A program made the position numbers and the translations under genes. DNA of 64,000 bases from Eubacterium maltosivorans (GTDB lineage: Bacteria; Bacillota; Clostridia; Eubacteriales; Eubacteriaceae): NCBI RefSeq assembly GCF_002441855.2, contig NZ_CP029487.1:1364001-1428000 (forward strand), in the 5' to 3' direction. This document shows, one piece after another, positions 24,909-31,840 of the stretch. The notes below the pieces were generated by a model, which was not told where the DNA came from, did not search any database, and was given only the letters and a program-made list of their open reading frames with translations. The first letter of the stretch is position 1, and every line of letters starts with the position of its first letter.

Positions 24909-26243
24909 TTATTTATCGGAAGGGCACTTCACTGTGTCTTCCATAATATCCACATGCTCGCCGTTTAAGACCTTGTTCATATTTCTCACTGAACACATCT
25001 TCCCGCACATGGTACAGGTATCCTGGTTCTCTGGCGTTGATTCTGCGCGGTAACGTTTTGCCTTTTCAGGATCAATGGCCAGGTCAAACATTTTATCCCA
25101 GTCAAGCTCGCGTCTTGCAACGCCCATCTGATAATCCCAGTCGGCTGCTCCCGGCAGTCCCTTAGCAATATCCGCTGCATGAGCCGCAATTTTTGACGCG
25201 ATGATACCTTCTTTAACGTCATCGACGTCTGGCAGTCTCAAATGCTCAGCCGGCGTGACATAACACAGAAAGGATGCCCCATAGGTAGCTGCGATGGCGC
25301 CGCCAATGGCCGAAGTAATGTGGTCATAGCCTGGCGCGATGTCTGTTACCAGTGGTCCCAGTACATAAAAAGGTGCGCCTTTACAGATTGTCTGCTGAAT
25401 TTCCATATTGGCCTGAATCTGGTTAAGCGGCATATGTCCAGGTCCTTCAACAATAATCTGGACATTCTTATCCCATGCGCGCTGTGTCAGCTCTCCAAGG
25501 GTTACCAGCTCAGAAATCTGCGAAATATCACCGGCGTCTGCAATACAGCCAGGTCTACAGGCATCGCCAAGACTGATGGTAACATCATGTTCCTGGCAGA
25601 TTTCCAAAATCTCATCATAAAACTCAAAGAACGGATTTTCATTGCCGGTCATTTCCATCCAGGCAAAAATCAGTGAACCTCCGCGGGATACGATGTTCAT
25701 CAGGCGGCCGTTATTCTTAAAACGGTCCGCGGTTGAACGGTTGATTCCGCAATGCAGCGTCAAAAAATCAACGCCGTCCTCTGCATGCATCCGCACAACA
25801 TCAATCCATTCCTGAGGGGTAATTTCCTGAAGCGGCTTGTTGTAATACACGACGGCGTCATAGATCGGCACAGTGCCGAGCATGGCCGGACAGCTCTCTG
25901 TCAGCTTGCGTCTAAACTTACGTGTATCCCCAAAGGAACTCAGGTCCATAATGGCTTCTGCCCCCATGTCGACAGCACTTCTTACCTTTTCCATTTCCAC
26001 ATCCAAATTCAGACAGTCTCTGGATGTCCCAAGATTGACGTTAATTTTTGTCTTTAATGCACTGCCGACCCCATAGGGCGTCAGACAGCGGTGGTTCTTG
26101 TTGGCCGGTATAGCTACCTGTCCCTTTGCCACCAAGCCCATTAAAGTGTCTAAGGGCATGTTTTCATATTCCGCGACACGCTTCATTGCTTCTGTTTCAA
26201 TGCCACGGCGTGCGGCATCCATTTGAGTTGTGTACAGCTCCAT
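24909..26243 (-). CDS. thiC: Phosphomethylpyrimidine synthase (ThiC)
   Basis: Radical-SAM enzyme converting aminoimidazole ribotide to HMP-P. The 444-residue length is that of the short form found in anaerobes. The C-terminal cluster motif [17 protein letters not shown] (C-x2-C-x4-C) binds the [4Fe-4S] centre. Further conserved parts are [55 protein letters not shown] and [15 protein letters not shown]. An AAGGAG site precedes the ATG. First gene of the riboswitch-controlled operon. Confidence 0.97.
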   Translation of the reverse strand: MELYTTQMDAARRGIETEAMKRVAEYENMPLDTLMGLVAKGQVAIPANKNHRCLTPYGVGSALKTKINVNLGTSRDCLNLDVEMEKVRSAVDMGAEAIMDLSSFGDTRKFRRKLTESCPAMLGTVPIYDAVVYYNKPLQEITPQEWIDVVRMHAEDGVDFLTLHCGINRSTADRFKNNGRLMNIVSRGGSLIFAWMEMTGNENPFFEFYDEILEICQEHDVTISLGDACRPGCIADAGDISQISELVTLGELTQRAWDKNVQIIVEGPGHMPLNQIQANMEIQQTICKGAPFYVLGPLVTDIAPGYDHITSAIGGAIAATYGASFLCYVTPAEHLRLPDVDDVKEGIIASKIAAHAADIAKGLPGAADWDYQMGVARRELDWDKMFDLAIDPEKAKRYRAESTPENQDTCTMCGKMCSVRNMNKVLNGEHVDIMEDTVKCPSDK

Positions 26244-26267
26244 ATTTTCTCCTTAACTTTTTCAGTT

Positions 26268-26300
26268 TTTCAACAAAAAAAGCGCACCCACGGGTACGCT
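26268..26300 (-). terminator. Riboswitch expression-platform terminator
   Basis: Stem AGCGTACC/GGTGCGCT with loop CGTG on the minus strand, followed by seven Ts. It lies between the TPP aptamer and the thiC ribosome site, so thiamine pyrophosphate binding should favour premature termination. Confidence 0.85.
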
Positions 26301-26305
26301 GCTTG

Positions 26306-26402
26306 GCTCAACTTGTCCTCCCTACGACGGCGTTACACCGCATCAGGTAAAACGGGTTTAGGATTCAATCCAATCTCAGCAAAAGCTCCCCGGGCATCAA
26401 CT
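26306..26402 (-). promoter_or_regulatory. TPP riboswitch (THI element)
   Basis: On the minus strand the conserved THI-box parts appear in order: CGGGGAGC, GCTGAGATTGG, AACCCG...ACCTGAT and GTAGGGAGG. They lie between the promoter and a terminator upstream of thiC. Together with the downstream thiCMED genes this is a clear TPP-responsive transcription switch. Confidence 0.95.
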
Positions 26403-26416
26403 CATTTGTCTTTCTT

Positions 26417-26445
26417 ATTCTATCCTAAGTGCACCAAAATAACAA
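26417..26445 (-). promoter_or_regulatory. Sigma-A promoter of the thiamine operon
   Basis: TTGTTA (26440-26445), 17 bases, TAGAAT (26417-26422) on the minus strand, placing the transcript start at about 26410, just ahead of the riboswitch. Confidence 0.7.
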
Positions 26446-26460
26446 GAAGTTTATTCATAT

Positions 26461-27075
26461 TTACCAGAACATTTCAATTAAACCTAAGATAACCAATAAC
26501 ACACCGGAGACAGCCGGCGCGTAATCCCCTAAAAGCGGACCAACTACGCGTCCTCCAAGTCGTGAACCCAACCATAAAGCGATAAGGCTTATCATAAAAG
26601 TACACACTGCTGTCAAGACGATATTGACACCGGTAATACTGGCCGCTATCCCTGTTCCTAAATTGTTAAAGGTCAGTCCAAGTGCCACGGTCACAATTTC
26701 ACGGTATCGAATATGGGACTTATCACGAACCGATGCGTCCATCTTTTCTGCCATTTCATCCGTGCTTTTCATAGCATAGCTGCCTGACTTTTTCTCCTTT
26801 AAAAGCTTGATGATTCCCTGTATGACAAAATAAATCCCCAACAGTATAATAATCCCGGCACCCAACTCATTTCCTATACGATCTGGCAAATATCCGGACA
26901 GCCATTTGCCAAAGAGCATAGCGATGACCGTTCCTGTTGTCGTAATAACAGCGACAGTCAGATTCGAGACTGCGTCAAGATGAATTTTTTTAATCCCAAA
27001 GGCCAGACCAACTACAATGTTGTCAAGATTGGACGAAAGGCTGAATAATAAAGCAGATACAACTAAAACAAGCAT
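26461..27075 (-). CDS. MntP/YtaF-family membrane exporter
   Basis: Six-helix membrane protein of the MntP family (PF02659), which includes manganese exporters and the sporulation-linked YtaF. The two internal repeats are visible as SSNLDNIVVGLAFGIKK (residues 13-29) and FNNLGTGIAASITGVN (about 136-151), each with the N-x-x-x-G core of the family. The 204-residue length and the SNLTVAVITTTGTVIAM segment favour the YtaF branch. ATG 27075 has an AAGGAG site nine bases upstream. A promoter, a structured leader and a terminator lie upstream, suggesting ligand or metal control. Confidence 0.82.
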   Translation of the reverse strand: MLVLVVSALLFSLSSNLDNIVVGLAFGIKKIHLDAVSNLTVAVITTTGTVIAMLFGKWLSGYLPDRIGNELGAGIIILLGIYFVIQGIIKLLKEKKSGSYAMKSTDEMAEKMDASVRDKSHIRYREIVTVALGLTFNNLGTGIAASITGVNIVLTAVCTFMISLIALWLGSRLGGRVVGPLLGDYAPAVSGVLLVILGLIEMFW

Positions 27076-27166
27076 TTTATCATGCTCCTTATTTATTTTA
27101 TATATTCTTTCTATATTATACCCTTTCTATTCGTGTGAATTATCGCTATCCTCCGGTAAATTTTAT

Positions 27167-27207
27167 CAAAAAACAAAGATACCTGGCACCCCCTTGTACC
27201 AGGCATC
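27167..27207 (-). terminator. Terminator in the MntP-like gene leader
   Basis: Twelve-base stem GATGCCTGGTAC/GTGCCAGGTATC with a six-base loop, followed on the minus strand by TTTGTTTTTT. It lies about 90 bases upstream of the start codon and downstream of a promoter, so it acts as a leader attenuator. Confidence 0.9.
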
Positions 27208-27325
27208 TAACTCCCCTTCATTTTCCCCATTAAGAAAACGTTCATCCAGATATCATTTCCGAAGATGGTATCCCCCTTGATTCCACCTTATATCCTGCGT
27301 TTCAAAAACGTTTTCATTAACTGTA
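27208..27325 (-). ncRNA. Structured leader of the MntP-like gene, candidate riboswitch
   Basis: A closing stem pairs 27307-27320 (AACGTTTTCATTAA on plus) with 27230-27242 (TTAAGAAAACGTT on plus), 13 pairs with one bulge. Inside it on the RNA GGATAT pairs with ATATCT, and GGTGGAATC pairs with GATACCATC around an AAGGGG loop. A perfect terminator follows. Promoter, nested stems, terminator and metal exporter gene together have riboswitch layout. It is not a complete yybP-ykoY, M-box or NiCo motif. Confidence 0.6.
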
Positions 27326-27329
27326 AACA

Positions 27330-27358
27330 ATAATACCATTTTCATCAATAATTGTCAA
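27330..27358 (-). promoter_or_regulatory. Strong sigma-A promoter of the MntP-like gene
   Basis: TTGACA (27353-27358), 17 bases, TATTAT (27330-27335) on the minus strand. The transcript starts about 250 bases before the start codon. Confidence 0.8.
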
Positions 27359-27406
27359 GTTATTTTATTAACAAATTAGTTCTAAGAAACGTCCAAATTC
27401 AATTAA

Positions 27407-27443
27407 ACAGAGGGAGACGCCGCCTTTCGCAGCGCCTCTCTGT
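27407..27443 (-). terminator. Terminator after the 284-aa membrane protein gene
   Basis: Long imperfect stem ACAGAG...GCTGC / GGCGGC...CTCTGT with a GAAA-type loop immediately after the stop codon, followed by TTTAATT on the minus strand. Confidence 0.7.
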
Positions 27444-27444
27444 T

Positions 27445-28299
27445 CTACTCTTTAGCGTTATTCTCAGAGTCACTCAAATTCTCAGACGCTTCTGTTTCCG
27501 CATTTTCTTCCAACTGTTTCTTCTTGAGCTTTGGCATAAAACGCTTTACGAAGGTCCCCTTTCCACGGCCCTTGATATAAAACAAACCAAAGATCGAAAA
27601 GACAACAGCGCCGATAAAATTAACGAATAAATCGGACATCGTGTCCACCAGCCCAATATCGATGTAGCCACCATAATTCCAGGTCTGTCCATTGACAACA
27701 ATGCTTTCGATTGGGATGGTTACCGCAACATTTTTTCCTTCAGGATTAAAGATCACGGAGCTGATACTGTGAATAATCGTATCTTTTTGCATATCGGTTT
27801 GGAAAAACCAATCGGCTCCAAATTCAAAAAACTCCCAGAGCACGCCAATGGTCATTGAAAAGCAGAATGCAAAAACGGCTACAAAAACCGGTGAAAGACT
27901 CATGCTGAAATTTTCATTCTGGTTTAAAATATCAATCAATGAAAAGCCAATAGCTGCCATTAAAAAACCGTTTATAGTGTGCAGCATCGCATCCCAATGG
28001 TCAAAAATCAGATAATATTCCTGAATCTCACCTAAAATTTCCGCTGAAAAAATAAATAATATAATAATAATTTCAAGAGTTGTCGGCATTTCAATGTGAA
28101 GCTGCTTATCCACAAAGCTGGGAATCATAAATAAAATTAATGTCAGCACGCATAGAAAAACATTGTTCCAATTTTGATTCCAGATTTGGGCAATCATAAC
28201 CGCAACGACTAAAACACGAAGCAGTATATACAAAAAAAACTTGCCACGGCTTTTTTTGGTTGGCTCACTTGCATTTTTTTCTCTCTTTTCTTTTTTCAA
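27445..28299 (-). CDS. Multi-span membrane protein, YjdF/DUF2238-like
   Basis: 284 residues with a lysine-rich N-terminus, about six hydrophobic helices and an acidic C-terminal tail (ENAETEASENLSDSENNAKE). The segments YLIFDHWDAMLHTINGFLMAAIGF and GVLWEFFEFGADWFFQTDMQKDT, with His, Asp and Glu inside or beside membrane helices, resemble the YjdF/DUF2238 family. Function is unknown. It has its own terminator and is divergent from the surface protein gene at 28431, with about 130 bases between. Confidence 0.75.
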   Translation of the reverse strand: MKKEKREKNASEPTKKSRGKFFLYILLRVLVVAVMIAQIWNQNWNNVFLCVLTLILFMIPSFVDKQLHIEMPTTLEIIIILFIFSAEILGEIQEYYLIFDHWDAMLHTINGFLMAAIGFSLIDILNQNENFSMSLSPVFVAVFAFCFSMTIGVLWEFFEFGADWFFQTDMQKDTIIHSISSVIFNPEGKNVAVTIPIESIVVNGQTWNYGGYIDIGLVDTMSDLFVNFIGAVVFSIFGLFYIKGRGKGTFVKRFMPKLKKKQLEENAETEASENLSDSENNAKE

Positions 28300-28430
28300 A
28301 AACTGGCTCCCTTCTAAAATTTTTATCGCTTTTCTGAACCATTATAACACAGACATGGGAAAATCGTTTTTTATTTAAGAATTTTGGGTAATTGTTATTG
28401 TATCTTATGTAAAATCAAGGAGCCGTAATA

Positions 28431-29000
28431 ATGAAAAATAAATATTTAAAAACAAGCCTTACTGCAATTCTCTCCATCCTGCTAATGAGCAGTTTCAATC
28501 CGATTCTGGCCGAAACGCCGGCCGGAGACCCTGCTCTTAATGAGGGGGCGGTTGGCAGTCCCCTAACGCTGACCTCCAGCGTCCCACAGGATGGCGCCAC
28601 AGATGTACAACCTTTCACAGAAATTTCTGTATCCTTCAATCAGAATGTGGTCAACACAGCCGTAAGAGAAACAAATGAGAACGCCGTAACCCTTTGGAGT
28701 GAAGGCAAACAGGTAGATGCAGACATTGTCTTATCCGATGATCTGATTGATCCCGAGGATTGGGGAACGATTCGAATCAATCCAAAGGATAATTTAAAAA
28801 ACAATCAGGAATATATCATAAAGGTCGGTACCTCTCTGACCTCAACAACTGGAGAGCACTTGCAAACGCCTGTGGAAATTCATTTTACCACGGTAAAATC
28901 TGCCGCTTCCATTACCGGGACTTCGGTTGCAGTGGTTGCAGCCATTGTCATCATCGCCGTCGTCATCATTGGTATTCTCTACAAAAGACACAACCGGTAA
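28431..29000 (+). CDS. Secreted, membrane-anchored protein with bacterial Ig-like (SbsA/Big_5) domain
   Basis: 189 residues. A signal peptide (MKNKYLKTSLTAILSILLMSSF...AETPA) precedes a single Ig-like domain of the SbsA_N/Big_5 type, with LTSSVPQDGATDVQPFTEISVSFNQNVV at its start and NNQEYIIKVGTSLTSTTGEHLQTPVEIHFTT at its end. A C-terminal hydrophobic helix (SVAVVAAIVIIAVVIIGILY) with a basic KRHNR tail anchors it to the membrane. A single-domain display protein with no LPXTG motif. AAGGAG lies upstream of the ATG. Confidence 0.8.
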   Translation: MKNKYLKTSLTAILSILLMSSFNPILAETPAGDPALNEGAVGSPLTLTSSVPQDGATDVQPFTEISVSFNQNVVNTAVRETNENAVTLWSEGKQVDADIVLSDDLIDPEDWGTIRINPKDNLKNNQEYIIKVGTSLTSTTGEHLQTPVEIHFTTVKSAASITGTSVAVVAAIVIIAVVIIGILYKRHNR

Positions 29001-29003
29001 CTT

Positions 29004-29037
29004 AAAAAGACGCATCCGGTATCGGATACGTCTTTTT
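29004..29037. terminator. Bidirectional terminator
   Basis: AAAAAGACGCATCCG, GTAT loop, CGGATACGTCTTTTT. It serves the surface-protein gene on plus and the amidotransferase gene on minus. Confidence 0.88.
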
Positions 29038-29038
29038 A

Positions 29039-29773
29039 TTATGCCTGTTTTCTCGCCGCCTTCACAAAGGCTTTAAATAAATCACGCTCGTATGCGCGCT
29101 TAGGCCACAGGAACTCGGGATGCCACTGAATTGCCAGACCATAAGTCATATCTGGTATCTCAACGGCTTCCACCAGCCCATCTTTTGCACGCGCTGTCGC
29201 CTCCAGCTGCGGAGAAAGCTCTGCGATTCCCTGATGGTGCATGCTGTTGACGCGAATTGTTTTTTCACCAATAATTTCAAACAGCTTACTGCCTTCTTTA
29301 ATCTCAATATCGTGCACTGGAAAAACAAATTCTGTTTTCTGGGCATGCTGTATAGGTTCCATGTCCTTTTTCTGTGCTACTAAATCCTGATAGAGTGTGC
29401 CGCCCAGAGCCACATTAAAAAACTGAAGGCCGCGGCAAACACCAAAGAGGGCTTTGTCCTGTTTTCGAACCTCATCAAACAAAATCGCCTCCATATAATC
29501 CCGTTCTGGCGAAACCTCATTGCAGTATTCGGTCATTTCCTGATTGTAAAGTGTTGGATCCACATCCTGTCCGCCGGTAAACAAAAAACCGTCAAACTCA
29601 TTTACAAGCGCGCGGATATCCGCTTCGTCCTCTAAAAGCGGCAACACAAAGGGCATCCCTGAGGCCTCCAAAATACCATTTAAATATCCCGGAAAAATCC
29701 AGATACTGTTCCATTTGCTTGCCTGTTTTGTATCATAAAGGGGTAGTACCCCTATTTTAGGTTTTTTTTCCAT
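29039..29773 (-). CDS. Gamma-glutamyl-gamma-aminobutyrate hydrolase family (peptidase C26, PuuD-like)
   Basis: Class-I glutamine-amidotransferase fold hydrolase that cleaves gamma-glutamyl amides. Nucleophile Cys is in LFGVCRGLQFFNVALGG, and the His/Glu pair in LAIQWHPEFLW. N-terminal KIGVLPLYDTKQASKWNSIWIFPGYLNGI and FLFTGGQDVDPTLY are typical of the PuuD/YvdE group. The start is ATG 29773 with GGAGGA eight bases upstream; an upstream TTG overlaps that ribosome site and is rejected. About 244 residues. No other polyamine genes are adjacent. Confidence 0.9.
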   Translation of the reverse strand: MEKKPKIGVLPLYDTKQASKWNSIWIFPGYLNGILEASGMPFVLPLLEDEADIRALVNEFDGFLFTGGQDVDPTLYNQEMTEYCNEVSPERDYMEAILFDEVRKQDKALFGVCRGLQFFNVALGGTLYQDLVAQKKDMEPIQHAQKTEFVFPVHDIEIKEGSKLFEIIGEKTIRVNSMHHQGIAELSPQLEATARAKDGLVEAVEIPDMTYGLAIQWHPEFLWPKRAYERDLFKAFVKAARKQA

Positions 29774-29801
29774 TCTGTTTTCCTCCAAACAAAATATAAA
29801 A

Positions 29802-29838
29802 AAAGTATTTCCTCAAGCTTTCGCCATTGAAATACTTT
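29802..29838 (-). terminator. Terminator after the 135-aa unknown gene
   Basis: Ten-base perfect stem AAAGTATTTC/GAAATACTTT with a 17-base loop, followed on the minus strand by TTTTATATTTT. Confidence 0.8.
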
Positions 29839-29885
29839 AAAATAATATTACCCCAAAATCTTTAAAATAACAAGCCTTTTCTTTA

Positions 29886-30293
29886 TCAGTCAATCCCAAA
29901 ATCCGCCATGCGTTTGTCCAACTCAGCCAGAGCCTCATCGTCCAGGTCGTAACGATCCAGCAGATTTAAAAGATCCTCGCATTTTTCACGGATGGCGTCT
30001 GCGGTGGCGTCGTTCGCTTCTGCCCTGAAAACCTCGCTGTCCTCTTTTAGAAGATCCACAAGAGTCAGTACCTTTTTAGGCTCGACCTCTCCAAAGTTTC
30101 CAAGCAGATCAAAAACGGTTTCCGATGGCAGACTGAGAATCATATCAAGCGACATGCCCAGAAGGCTTTGATACTGGTCATTGGCCAATGAGTGGCACTC
30201 TGCATATTCTTTTTTTGACCGCTTGAAAATTATTTCACTGACCGCCCGGCACATAGCTCCAATCATTTCCATCAAATAGTCATTTTTCAGCAT
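29886..30293 (-). CDS. Hypothetical protein, DUF6483-like
   Basis: 135 residues, soluble, almost entirely helical and acidic. It begins MLKNDYLMEMIGAMCRAVSEIIF, a style seen in the DUF6483 family of clostridial unknown proteins; the assignment is by memory of that pattern and is tentative. The C-terminal half (AEANDATADAIREKCEDLLNLLDRYDLDDEALAELDKRM) looks like a helical repeat. It is flanked by terminators on both sides, so it is probably a single-gene transcript. Confidence 0.7.
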   Translation of the reverse strand: MLKNDYLMEMIGAMCRAVSEIIFKRSKKEYAECHSLANDQYQSLLGMSLDMILSLPSETVFDLLGNFGEVEPKKVLTLVDLLKEDSEVFRAEANDATADAIREKCEDLLNLLDRYDLDDEALAELDKRMADFGID

Positions 30294-30320
30294 CGTTTTC
30301 TCCTGTCTGTTTATACCTGA

Positions 30321-30346
30321 AAAAATCCCGGCGAACCGGGACCTTT
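30321..30346. terminator. Terminator after the 88-aa unknown gene
   Basis: TCCCGG-CGAA-CCGGGA with T runs on both sides. On the minus strand it directly follows the stop codon of the gene at 30347-30613. Confidence 0.85.
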
Positions 30347-30613
30347 TTATTCGGTTGTTGTATCCTCTACTACCTGGACCTCGCCGTTTTCCATATCAAC
30401 AGTTATACTGACAAACTGCGTTTCATTCTTTTCGTCGCCTGTTGTCAAAACCTCATCGGCGTTTACATCATCCATTTTCCAAGTGATTTTAAAAATATTT
30501 CCTATCGTTTCAGAGCTGGAAGTCATATTCTTCGTATTCTGACGAAGGAACTCCTGTCCTATATGCTCTATAAACTTTCTTGTCGCAATTTTCTCTGCTG
30601 CGTAAGCATCCAT
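30347..30613 (-). CDS. Hypothetical protein, 88 aa
   Basis: No family recognised. The product MDAYAAEKIATRKFIEHIGQ... is soluble, with an N-terminal helix and a C-terminal beta-rich half ending in an acidic, threonine-rich tail (VVEDTTTE). A GGAAAAAGG ribosome site precedes the ATG. It has its own terminator and lies between the 135-aa unknown and a long gene-poor stretch that leads to the tRNA-Thr insertion hot spot. Confidence 0.6.
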   Translation of the reverse strand: MDAYAAEKIATRKFIEHIGQEFLRQNTKNMTSSSETIGNIFKITWKMDDVNADEVLTTGDEKNETQFVSITVDMENGEVQVVEDTTTE

Positions 30614-30821
30614 CCTTTTTCCACCTCATTCTATATCATTCAATACATTTATAGACTTATTTTACCACTTTAGCCGCTCTTTATCAATAAAAAGACGGGA
30701 ATCTCTCCGGAAATATTTATCCAGAACCACCTCAAATACGTTGCAGGGAATTAAAATTATTGACTTCAATCCTTTTATGACTTTACTGGTTTTATAAACA
30801 ATGATTTTTTGATTTATTCAC

Positions 30822-30850
30822 TTGACTTGCTCCACTCATTTCGCTATACT
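30822..30850 (+). promoter_or_regulatory. Orphan sigma-A promoter on the plus strand
   Basis: TTGACT, 17 bases, TATACT. No plus-strand gene follows; the predicted transcript would run antisense into the broken gene at 30931-31182 and contains a small hairpin (AGGTC/GACCT, about 30896-30910) and a 9-bp stem pairing 30910-30918 with 30950-30958. It may make a non-coding RNA. Confidence 0.55.
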
Positions 30851-30930
30851 ATGTTTCGATTCTAGTTCAATGGATCTCGCTGTTCAATAACTGAGAGGTC
30901 TAGCCGACCTTCACTTGATATAGCTTTTGT

Positions 30931-31182
30931 TCAAGGCATAAAACTACATTCAAGTGAAGCGCCGTTTTCTCTGAGCCATCTTCTGGACTTTTCTCTTTGC
31001 TCAACGTCTGCGTCTCTTATCTGCAAGACCGCTTTATGTACACTTTCTCAAAAGACATTATCATTATCTGGAATAAATAGCCCAAATTTTATACAATAAA
31101 CCTTAATTCGGTTCAAATCCAAAGACAGAAGCGCGTCGTTTCTTTCCTTTTCTGAGTGTTCAAGCAACTGTAAGTAATTCAT
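30931..31182 (-). pseudogene. Small conserved protein interrupted by TGG to TGA
   Basis: From ATG 31182 (AAAGGGG site upstream) the frame reads MNYLQLLEHSEKERNDALL, later CIKFGLFIPDNDNVF, then TGA at 31048-31050. It continues in the same frame as ESVHKAVLQIRDADVEQREK and SRRWLRENGASLECSFMP to a stop at 30931. The pattern F-W-x-S-V-H-K-A ... S-x-x-W-L is, from memory, that of a small clostridial protein family, so the TGA most likely replaces a Trp TGG codon. 83 residues if read through. Probably a recent nonsense mutation in an accessory gene near the insertion hot spot. Confidence 0.65.
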
Positions 31183-31339
31183 TTTTTAAACCCCTTTTCC
31201 ATTTTTTCACTTTATATCTTAAGCATATACCCAGGCATTGCCGCTGGATTCATTTTTTTTTAAAAGCAGCTCAGATATTGAAAATAAAGGATTGCCAAAA
31301 CAGCTCCATTGTGTTATCATATGAGAGCTGAAATCTTAA

Positions 31340-31384
31340 GCTGAAGTGGCACAGATGGTAGCGCAATTGATTCGTAATCAATTT
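31340..31384 (+). pseudogene. 5' half-copy of tRNA-Thr ending in a T run
   Basis: Bases 31340-31384 repeat the 5' half of the tRNA-Thr gene beginning at 31396, including an exact TGGCACAGATGGTAGCGCA stretch and the anticodon loop TTCGTAA. The anticodon stem is changed on both sides (GCTGA/TCAGC to ATTGA/TCAAT), keeping it paired. The copy stops at the anticodon arm and is followed by TTGCTTTTTTA, so it looks like a tRNA-half hairpin with terminator. Confidence 0.75.
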
Positions 31385-31395
31385 TGCTTTTTTAT

Positions 31396-31471
31396 GCTGG
31401 GATGGCACAGATGGTAGCGCAGCTGATTCGTAATCAGCAGGCCGGGGGTTCGAGTCCCCCTCTCAGCTCCA
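31396..31471 (+). tRNA. tRNA-Thr (CGU)
   Basis: 76-base cloverleaf: acceptor GCTGGGA/TCTCAGC (one G-U pair), discriminator T, encoded CCA; D arm GGCACAGATGGTAGCGC; anticodon stem GCTGA/TCAGC with loop TTCGTAA (anticodon CGT, codon ACG); T arm GGGGGTTCGAGTCCCCC. The prophage integrase gene lies 370 bases downstream, so its 3' half is the probable attachment site. Confidence 0.96.
31441..31471 (+). other. Probable phage attachment site (attL) in the tRNA 3' end
   Basis: The T arm and acceptor 3' strand of tRNA-Thr are directly followed by phage sequence and a tyrosine-integrase gene, the usual layout for insertion into a tRNA 3' end. The matching attR lies beyond the window, so the exact core cannot be defined here. 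Confidence 0.5.
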
Positions 31472-31486
31472 TTTTAAGCAGTTTCT

Positions 31487-31517
31487 GACCGATCTTGAAT
31501 AGTCGGTCGTTTTTTTA
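31487..31517 (+). terminator. Terminator after tRNA-Thr
   Basis: GACCGA...TCGGTC stem followed by GTTTTTTTATTTT, sixteen bases after the tRNA. Confidence 0.85.
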
Positions 31518-31631
31518 TTTTTTGAAAATCTTTTTATTTGAATATTTCTTTCACAGTGTTGTCTTGCTTATTCTTGGTCGTTTATAAGTTTTTTTGTCCT
31601 ACTTTTTGTCCTACTTTTTTCTTGCAAAATA

Positions 31632-31665
31632 AAAAGAGAATCCATTTAACGGACTCTCTTTTTTT
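31632..31665 (-). terminator. Terminator after the integrase gene
   Basis: AAAGAGAGTCC/GGATTCTCTTT stem on the minus strand, followed by TTATTTT. The same hairpin has Ts on the plus side and may work in both directions. The 31666-31840 interval holds no gene. Confidence 0.8.
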
Positions 31666-31840
31666 AAACTTCATCTGCGTTTTTATGCTCCACTGGATAA
31701 AAACCATTTAAATACTTCAAAAAGTTAATCTTCAACATGCTAACAAATTAATTTGTTTACACTTAAATACATCCATCATGTTAAGCTTAAAAAATTTGCA
31801 TTTAATTATATATCTATCTTACAACCTTTAATGCTTTATT

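Noticed and set aside
27208-27220. AAGGGGAGTTAG in the MntP-like leader, similar to the L1 motif of yybP-ykoY riboswitches
   Set aside because: It is followed directly by the terminator, with none of the remaining conserved loops; it cannot form a complete yybP-ykoY aptamer.
30891-30930. CTGAGAGG...GACC...CTTGAT resembling parts of a THI box
   Set aside because: The GGGG-GC and GTAGGGA parts are missing, spacing is wrong, and no thiamine gene follows; most likely chance.
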